Shown piece after piece: positions 56,611-64,000 of a stretch of DNA of 64,000 bases. The stretch lies in contig OX291558.1 of assembly GCA_946406115.1 (NCBI GenBank), positions 15,492,205 to 15,556,204 of the forward strand. Reading direction: 5' to 3'. The stretch is from Apoda limacodes (lineage: Eukaryota; Arthropoda; Insecta; Lepidoptera; Limacodidae). Position 1 is the first letter of the stretch. Each line of letters starts with the position of its first letter. Both the position numbers and the translations under genes were made by a program. Under the pieces are notes generated by a model. It was not told the DNA's origin, did not search any database, and saw nothing but the letters and a program-made list of their open reading frames with translations.

Positions 56611-59446
56611 ATGAATTTTACAAAGTTAATATTTTTACTGCAGTTATATCTACTTCATGTTACTTACGCTTTAGATATCTTGGCAATTTTTCCCTACGAA
56701 GGAAAGTCTCACTTTTTTGTTTTTGAAGTGTATTTGAAGGAATTAGTGAAAAGAGGTCATAATGTTACAGTCGTCTCACATTTTCCACTAAATGAAGCCC
56801 CAGATAACTATCATGACATAAGTCTAGCAGAATCTAGTACACCCGCGGAAGGTTTTATGCCAATCGATAAATCATACTGGGGTATTTTTAATACTGTACT
56901 TTTGTTATTGAATAAAGGACATTCTAATTGCAAGGCTATGTTATCAAATATGGAATTCCAACAACTACTCTCTCAGAACCCAAAATTTGATATTATAGTT
57001 GTGGAACAGTTTAATAGTGATTGTGCGCTTGGGATTGCACACCATTTAAAGGTCCCAGTGGTGGCCATTACAACAAGCGTGATGATGCCTTGGCACTACA
57101 AAAGGCTTGGTATTACTTATAATCCATCTTACATGCCTTTTCATTTTCTTGAAGGAGGAACTAAACCCACCTTTTATCAGAGAGTTGAAAGAGCTGCTCT
57201 TGAATTTTGTTTTAAATGGGCTTACTATTTAATATCTCAAAGAAGTGATCAAAATACTCTAGCAAAATATTTAGGTGATACACCACCTTTAGAAACATTA
57301 TCTCGTGAAATTAAATTTACGTTATTGTACCACAATTTTATACTTACTCAAACGAGGTTACTTCCGTCGAATGTAATTGAAGTGGGTGGATTCCATGTTT
57401 CGACCCCAAAACCCTTAACAGGCGTAAGTATGCAAGACATGAAATTTCTAAGTCAATTATCATCTCGTTAGTTAATGAGGTTTATTTATGTTTATCAATA
57501 TAGGATCTAAAAAAGTTTATAGAAGAAGCCGAGAATGGTGTGATATTTATAAGCTTTGGATCAGTTGCAAATATGTCAACATTAGCACCTGGAAAATTGG
57601 AATCTATATCTGAAGCTATAGCGGAGTTTCCACAAAGATTCATATGGAAGCTAAAATCTGAGAAAGAAGCCTATACCAACATACACAAAGATAAACTTCT
57701 TATTTCCAACTGGCTGCCTCAAGTGGATATTTTAGGTTTGTACCAAAATTCACCGAATTTTGTTTAGTTTGAACTTACTTCACCTTTATAACGATTTTAA
57801 TATTTTTACAGCACATCCTAAAACAGTAGCCTTTTTCTCTCACTCTGGATTATTGAGTACCACAGAAGCCATCCATTATGGTGTGCCGATGGTAGCTATG
57901 CCCATATTTGGAGAACAGCCTTGCAATGCAGCTTCTATAGAAGAAAGTGGTCTAGGAGTACAAATACAAATTAAGGATTTGACCAAAGACAACATCGTCC
58001 ACGCATTAAAAACTGTTTTACATCCAAAGTTAGTATTGATCTATTGATATTAGATTAGATTCATTTTATTTTTATTTAGTCATTCACTTGAGACGTAGCT
58101 TTAAGATTATAGTCCTCATAAGATGTGAGTTAATATAGACGTGACCCATGGGACGAATGTTATTTATCTTGTAGCTATCGAATCAATAACGTTTGATATC
58201 GCTGAAGTGAGTGACTAGGTCCTTAGTCCATCATTAATTCTATTCTTTTCTATTCTTCCGATTCTATTAGCCATGGCTTAACGATTAAACTTGGGTAGAA
58301 CCCAAAATAGCTACTTGGGACATTTTTTGATGTTCATACTAATAATTATCTAAACTGCAATAAATTAAATTAATTAGTCAAGTGCACCTGACAGTATACC
58401 GGTATCGGTGCTAGAACAGTGTGCTTCTGAGTTGTGTCCCTTACTCATGCGCCTCTTGGCGCTTTCCTACCACACTAGGCAATTGCCGTCTTCGTGGAAG
58501 TCTGTGAATGTGCACCCGGGTCAAAAAAGGGCGGTAGATCAGATCCGTTAAATTACAAGCCAAACGCTATTACTATGATGATGGAGCATGTAATGAACAC
58601 ACAGCTTCTAAGATACCTAGAAAAACACGACCTGGTCGGCGACCGTCAATATGGCTTTCGCCGCGGTCGCTCGACTCGTGACCTTCTAGTGTATCTCACA
58701 GCCGTATCGAACCCTTTAATCGGAGTAGAGACTTTGAATCTCTGTGTGTGTTCTGCTAGTATAATGGGATGTGTTCTGAGGAATTGTTCGTAATGATCCC
58801 CACGGCTACTTCCTACCATCGCACTGCTCGCCATCTGCAGGGAATTCAACCTCACACCGTGGAACCTAAACGGTCACGTACAGTGCGGTTTAGATTATCT
58901 TCGTCTCGAAAACGCTTAGGTTGTAGAATGAGCCCTTAGCGAAGGTAGCTACAGTGTGGGGTTATTAGACTTTTTAAGGTTGGAAGGAAAGGCAGTGATG
59001 TCCCAGGTTTTGCAAGCGTCCATAGGCTTCGGTGACCGTTTATCATCAGCCGGACCATAAACTTGTTTTCCACCTATGTGGTATAATAAAAAATATCAAC
59101 GAGTTCTATTATAAATATTTTTATTACTTACTATCAGTGTAATTTTAAAAACATAAACTCTTACAGATTCCGTGAAGGCGTGAAGCGGTTGTCAAAAGTT
59201 TGGCACGATCGCCCGCTATCGCCATTGGACACGGCGATATACTGGACTGAATTTGCTGCTCGGCATTCAGAATTCACTTTTAGATCTGCTTCTGCAGACA
59301 TCCCATTGTACCAAATCTTGTGTCTTGATATTTTGACAGTAAGCCTCCTTTCTTTGGTATCAATTATTTCTTTATTACTATGGTTATTTTTTGGGACAAA
59401 CACAATATCTGTTGAGGAAAGCAAAAATAAGCCAAAGCGTGAGTGA
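56611..59446 (+). CDS. UGT-E: UDP-glycosyltransferase, complete, 4 exons
   Basis: Exons are 56611-57423, 57504-57735, 57812-58028 and 59167-59446, giving 513 residues. The signal peptide is about 1-20 (MNFTKLIFLLQLYLLHVTYA). EGKSHFFVF puts the likely catalytic His at 34, and FDIIVVEQFNSDCALG follows. Exon 2 has NGVIFISFGSVA and NWLPQVDIL. Exon 3 has FFSHSGLLSTTEAIHYGVP and FGEQPCNA; Glu replaces the usual Asp in GDQ, a position that contacts the UDP-sugar. Exon 4 has WHDRPLSPLDTAIYWTEFAA, an anchor helix and a KPKRE (KxKxx) tail. It is the most compact copy: introns 1 and 2 are only 80 and 76 bases. Intron 3 contains a LINE fragment. It groups with UGT-D by sequence (SYW, SNCKAML/LNCEAML, EAPDNY/NAPDNY) and is divergent from it. 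Predicted role is ER-lumenal sugar transfer; the acceptor is unknown. Confidence 0.95.
58440..59095 (+). mobile_element. Internally deleted LINE fragment in UGT-E intron 3
   Basis: RSDPLNYKPNAITMMMEHVM, LLRYLEKHDLVGDRQYGFRR and GRSTRDLLVYLT are RT finger motifs. After a deletion, CSEELFVMIPTATSYHRTAR and HLQGIQPHTVEPKRSRTV match the C-terminal text of the LINE at 27113-27480. The 3' UTR (TCCATAGGCTTCGGTGACCG, AAACTTGTTTTCCACC) ends in A-rich sequence. It links the RT part and the tail part of one family. Confidence 0.75.
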
Positions 59447-59509
59447 CTAAAGAGTTGCAATTAATAATTTTTGTATTAAGAAATTGATAGTTAATATTAA
59501 TTTTTTAAT

Positions 59510-59830
59510 AATTTAGTGGATAGCCAAGGTTATCATGGGCTATCTGGCAGATTTCCGCGTCAGTTTCTATCAAACGAAATTATTCGTAGCGCACTTGTGC
59601 CGTCCATTTTAGAAATAATTGGTATGGCGCGTGACGATGGTAAGAGGCCCGATGGCCTTACCTTGGAAGATGGGACAACCTTTGGGATGCAACTTGCATT
59701 GATACCTTGGCCACGTCACATCTCCTAACTACGTCAAGAAAGACCGGTTCAGAAGCTAACGCTGCGGCACGTCTTAAGCGTAAAAAATATGCAGCCCTTG
59801 GTAATGGCTACATTTTTGAAGTACGATGTT
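59510..59830 (+). mobile_element. Second copy of the PD...D retroelement end
   Basis: [38 protein letters not shown] and then, after small indels, sequence parallel to 33510-33690 (GATGCAACTTGCATTGA, CTTAAGCGTA). The frame is broken. It lies just downstream of UGT-E. Confidence 0.55.
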
Positions 59831-60285
59831 TATATATTTCACTTTTACAACAAAGTTCCCAATAAAATTCAAAATCTATCAATAAGTAAATTTAAATCTT
59901 TTATCAAGCAGGTACTTTGTAAAAAGGCATACTACAATATTTCAGACTATGTAAATGATAAAAATCCTTGGGACTGATGATGCTCAATTACAGGATGCAT
60001 AGGTAAACCAAATTAAAATGGAAAAAACATAAAATTGTACGACTAAATTTTTTTTATATAAAACGTTAATTGTATTTTAGTTTATTTGTATTATTGATAG
60101 TGTTTTTAAAAGAGTAACTATCGAGTTTCTTGCCGGATTCTTCTCGGTAGAAATCAACAACATTGTGAACCGGCGGGAAGGTGGGAGGGTTCAAAAAATA
60201 ATATTTTATAACTTTGACGATTCAAAAGTGATTGTAAAATCCTTATTTGAATAAAGCATTTTGTCTTTGACTTTGAATGTTAAAT
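59831..60285 (+). mobile_element. LINE ORF2 C-terminus and 3' tail
   Basis: FHFYNKVPNKIQNLSISKFK and LCKKAYYNISDYVNDKNPWD, then a stop, resemble the end of a LINE ORF2. The tail reads TCTTGCCGGATTCTTCTCGG, GAACCGGCGG and GAATAAAGCATTTTGTCTTT, a common lepidopteran LINE 3' end with TTTGACTTTGA repeats. Confidence 0.6.
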
Positions 60286-60623
60286 TATGTATGTGACAAT
60301 TTAAAAAAAAAAAGAATTTTTGTATTAAAATATTGTTAAATACTATAAAGCTGTTTTTATTCATTTTAGCTTTCAGACCGTATAACGCGCCATGTTGAAA
60401 TGTGCCTCAAATTTTTTAAGTATCGTCAGTCAGTTTTAAGCTCTCATTTTATTAATTCAAATTCTAAATATTTTTTTCATTTATCTACATTATGTAAGTT
60501 TTTCATAATCAAATGTAGTTATTTATTGAGAGAGACGTTATAATACTCTTAAGAGTAGGTACCTAAGCAGCCTGCTATAAGCATCTCTAGATATCAATAA
60601 TATTATTCAATTATTCATTGTGA

Positions 60624-60996
60624 AATTTTGCAGTATCCGCTATCACACGTTTTTTCATCCCAAAGGTTTTCACGTCGCAGTACGTAATACCGCCACTACA
60701 TATTCATCCAACAGTCAAACTACTTCCAACTTCACCCGAATCTCCATCTATCACCAGCAGACTGCAACATTCAAACCAACTCGTCATGCAAATGATGTTC
60801 TGGTCAATTAGGAGTGGGTTTGACGTTGGACTTAATAGAAATGTTCAAAGTTTGTTTGGACAGCTTTCAAACTACATTTACAGTAACACTGCGAATACAG
60901 TATTTGTTGTTTCAAGTAGTACAGTGTATGATTCATACAGAAATTCCATATTTATAACAAGGGTATATTTTTATTTCACATTCCTTTATATATAAA
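60624..60996 (+). CDS. Unrecognised ORF, possible internal exon
   Basis: An open frame of about 123 codons runs from after a stop at 60621 to 60996. It has no ATG until codon 55 (60786). The segment 60634-60960 is bounded by an acceptor-like ATTTTGCAG and a donor-like AAG/GTATAT, so it could be an internal exon. The text (PPLHIHPTVKLLPTSPESPS, then LFGQLSNYIYSNTANTVFVV) is Ser/Thr-rich with no domain that I recognise. No neighbouring exon was found. A transposon relic or chance ORF is equally possible. Confidence 0.22.
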
Positions 60997-61077
60997 TACT
61001 ATTCCTAAATAATTAATAAAAAATAAATATTACGGCCTATTTGATTCCAGACTAAACAAAACCTGTACTATGGATAT

Positions 61078-61296
61078 ATCCGCCGTTTCATAATATGTCT
61101 AGGCAAATCGTAAATTATGGAAACGAAAGGGACAGAAATCGCACTGTATAAGTCATGTATGTTAGGTTATGTGCAGTTCATCTTTTGTAAACGTAGATGC
61201 GGAGCGAGCGAAGCGAGCGGAGCGTTCCAGCCAAGCTTCATATAATAATCTGTTCATACTCTACGATCTGCCTAGGCATATTATGAAACGGCGGAT
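61078..61296. mobile_element. MITE with about 35-base inverted repeats
   Basis: ATCCGCCGTTTCATAATATG and TCTAGGCA at the left mirror TGCCTAGGCATATTATGAAA and CGGCGGAT at the right; TAT follows both ends. The 219-base unit holds a GC-rich core GCGGAGCGAGCGAAGCGAGC. Confidence 0.85.
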
Positions 61297-62639
61297 TATA
61301 AAAATTGCCTGCGACAGATACAAGACAAATTATATATATATATATATTGTTTTGTACCGTTGCTATCGGGGCCGCGCCTTACGCACGAAGCGCTAGGTTC
61401 CGATGGTTGTCATTACTCGACCAAAATAACCTATTGTAAAAACATAAAGTTCGTGTCTATTTTCAAATATGTACAATCAACTTGTTGCGTATTAAATATA
61501 AAAGTGCCAAAAATTGTTAAGTGAGGATCCCATGGACCGCAGGGAAGTTCTTTACATTTCTACTTTAATTTACTTACGTTTTTGATCCTATTATCTAATG
61601 TCCTCTAAAGTTTAAGTCATTGTAATTTAGGGCTCCCTTAGGTCCCCTTAGAAGACATAGGACAGACAGACGTGGTCCATTTAGGTACATCAATACAACC
61701 TGACGTAGGCTACCTTACAGTTTCATAAAGGTTAAATTGTACCGATTGTCATCATTGACAAAACATATATATATTTTAATATAGATACATAACTAAGAAA
61801 CAAAAAACAAAACGATGATTATATTTCATTTCATAAAATTTGTTCAAAATAAGTGCAAATAGTGCACTTTGAAAATCGGCACAATTTAAAAATAAAAATA
61901 ATTATATTGCGTACACATACACAGAATCAACAATCACAAATACATAAACAAACAAGATTTTGCCAGCGGCACCACCCGCCCTAAATTTTGTAATCGGCGC
62001 GGAACTCCTTAATTATACTAATGAAGTTTGGTATAGCAAGCTATAACTGTAACTATAGTTCCTTTAAGTTCGGTTATATTTGTTCCCACGGGCACTTATG
62101 ATTTTTTCGGGATAAAAGTAGCCTATGTCCTATTCCAGGACCTAACTTATCTATATGTCAACCAAGTTTCATCCCGATCCGTCCAGTGGTTGAAGCGTGA
62201 TTGAGTAACAAACATCCACCCATTTAACCATCAAGACATACTTTCACATTTTTTGTATTAGTAGGAAATAGAATTAATAATTATTATTATTGAAGAATAA
62301 AGTTAAAAATAATAAAAATAATTTCTTTAAACAAATACTTTCTTAAATATTAAAAAGGTGGTTCTAAGCTAAAAATAATTTAAATATGATATTATGAATG
62401 GTTTATTGTAGTATCTTAAAATAATTATATATCTACCTAATACTCCAAACGTTTTTTGGTATCTTTTTCCAATTCTTTGTTTACCTATAAGGATTTTCTA
62501 ATGTCTATTTCATTTTATGAACTCTTTCCAGGTAACTTTCGTTTTTAGCATCGGAGGGTATTTAAGAAATTATAATCTTCTTCTTAAATTCTTTTTCACG
62601 ACCAATATATTACCGATTTTCACGCCTGTAACCACCCTT
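61297..62639. other. Gene-free stretch with a dispersed repeat
   Basis: A dispersed-repeat copy at about 61950-62275 (AAGATTTTGCCAGCGGCACC, ACTAATGAAGTTTGGTATAG, CATTTTTTGTATTAGTAGG) is the only recognisable feature. Confidence 0.5.
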
Positions 62640-62644
62640 GAATC

Positions 62645-62706
<62 letters not shown>

Positions 62707-64000
62707 TAATAATAATAATATACTTTATTGCATCAACATAATAATTTTACAAAAAAAAACATATTTACAAATAGAGAAAAACAAAAGGCGGCCTTATCGC
62801 TTTAAAGCGACCTCTTCCAGACAACCTTTGGGTAGAGGAAAAAGTAAAGTTAAACAAAGTATAGTAGGTGTGTTTCAATACAGTTATTAAGAAGTATATA
62901 TATATCGTACAATAATGCATATAAAATAAATAAATACACATAAATAACATATATGAATAATGTATATATAAATATACATAAATAGATGTACATATATAAA
63001 TACATATGTATAATAAATACAATTATAATATATATTACGTATAAGTAAATATATATATACAAATATAGGTAGTGATGATATTTTAGTTCTTCAAGTAATG
63101 AGCAATAATAAGATTTTTTAATATTGCCTTCGATTTTGCTCTTTTTATTTCTAAAGGTAAAGCGTTCCATAATCTTACAGGCTTTACAGTGAAAGAATCA
63201 TTACACGCTGGATGCTAAAATTCCTTTGCATTCCTCACAATTGTATAGTCTCTCGAAGAGAAGTATTTCCGATAAAATTAAAACGTTTCTTTAAGTATAC
63301 TGGTGTGTTTGGATTGAACAGGACGTTATACAGAAGAAAGAGAACATGAGCATCCCGGCGAAGTCGTACTTACGTAGACCAAATATGAGTCTAATGCAGA
63401 AGTTTTGAAGTCGCTCAAGTTTATTAAGCTGCTCCTCAGTAAGGTCAATATAAGAAGAGATTTCGCAAGAGCAATTTTAGTGGAAATTGGTAGAAAATTG
63501 CGCAATCTGCCTAAAGATTTAGCTGAAGCAAATATTTTCTTACTAACCTCCTTTATTTGCGAACCCCAAGATAGTGTTCGATCGATAAATATACCCAGGT
63601 TTTTAACTGTATCTTTGTAAGGGATAGAAACTCCGTTCACAGTTACTAATGGGAGTTCGTTCCAGTCAATCTTGGATATAAGTCTAGAACTGTTTTCGAA
63701 GGATTAAAGGATGTGACCATAGGATTCACTCCATTTCACAATTTGATCAAGGTCTCGATTAATTATTGAGATAGCGTTTGTCAGTTCACTAATAGGAGTT
63801 TGTGTGTAAATCTGAAGATCGTCTGCATAGAGATGGTAGAGAGAAGATAATTAAGATGTTATAGAATTAATGAAAATAACAAACAGGAGAGGAGACAAAA
63901 CGCCACCTTGCGGGTGTGTTGTACCAGTCAGATAGAGTATCATCGACTTTTATGCGCTGCCGGTGTCCACGCAAGTAACTATGAAACCAATCGATAACGA
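62640..64000 (-). mobile_element. LINE fragment at the right edge (RT C-terminal half to 3' end)
   Basis: On the - strand: HLYADDLQIYTQTPISELTN (RT core and beyond, with frame changes), NPSKTVLDLYPRLTGT, PYKDTVKNLGIFIDRTLSWG, KSLGRLRNFLPISTKIALAK. A 3' region follows with GGTCGCTTTAAAGCGATAAG, ending in a long (ATA)n tract (62646-62720). It is the same family as 9985-11100 and continues beyond the window. Frameshifts are present. Confidence 0.75.
62646..62720. repeat. (AAT)n microsatellite at the LINE 3' end
   Basis: About 24 AAT/ATA triplets, with a single AAC interruption, probably grown from the LINE tail. Confidence 0.95.

Noticed and set aside
62517..62741. ORF with a long polyisoleucine run
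   Set aside because: It is a translation of the (AAT)n microsatellite.

Overview
The window looks like insect nuclear DNA, most likely from a moth or butterfly (Lepidoptera). It is AT-rich and has split genes with GT-AG introns. It is full of decayed retrotransposons, short inverted-repeat DNA elements and dispersed repeats of kinds familiar from lepidopteran genomes. No bacterial-type operon, CRISPR array or functional RNA gene is visible.

The genes that matter form a cluster of five UDP-glycosyltransferase (UGT) copies sharing one four-exon layout: a long acceptor-binding exon 1, a 232-235 base exon 2, a 217 base exon 3 with the UGT signature, and a last exon with the membrane anchor and a KxKxx ER-retrieval tail. 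UGT-A (only exons 3-4, 901-1933), UGT-B (12591-19293), UGT-C (36084-43391) and UGT-E (56611-59446) lie on the + strand. UGT-D (47909-55603) lies on the - strand, head to head with UGT-E. B, C and E are intact (518, 513 and 513 codons by my count). D is broken by a 5-base deletion in exon 3. These enzymes would sit in the ER membrane and add sugar from UDP-sugar to small lipophilic compounds. The subfamily number is not assigned.

Layout. 1-9400: UGT-A exons 3-4 and a 3' flank shared with UGT-B through a segmental duplication, split by a 4.84 kb Jockey-clade LINE with an 8-base target duplication. 9400-12590: LINE pieces, one small possible secreted ORF and the UGT-B promoter. 12591-20760: UGT-B and its flank. 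20760-34890: gene-poor, with inverted-repeat elements and LINE fragments. 34890-36083: an inverted-repeat block with eight CAGCTG sites ending just before UGT-C. 36084-43391: UGT-C. 43722-45510: a broken Tc1/mariner copy with a hAT-like MITE nested inside. 47909-59446: the divergent D/E pair, with a Penelope-like fragment, a transposon-type gene remnant and a 104-base tandem array in D introns. 59500-64000: LINE debris and one unassigned ORF.

The most informative signals are the exon-limited near-identity of exons 3 and 4 between UGT-B and UGT-C (a likely gene-conversion footprint), the CAGCTG-rich repeat at the UGT-C promoter, the pseudogenised member of the divergent pair, and paired empty and filled sites that order the insertions. 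I see no clearly new molecular system. All reading was by eye, so boundaries of repeats are approximate.
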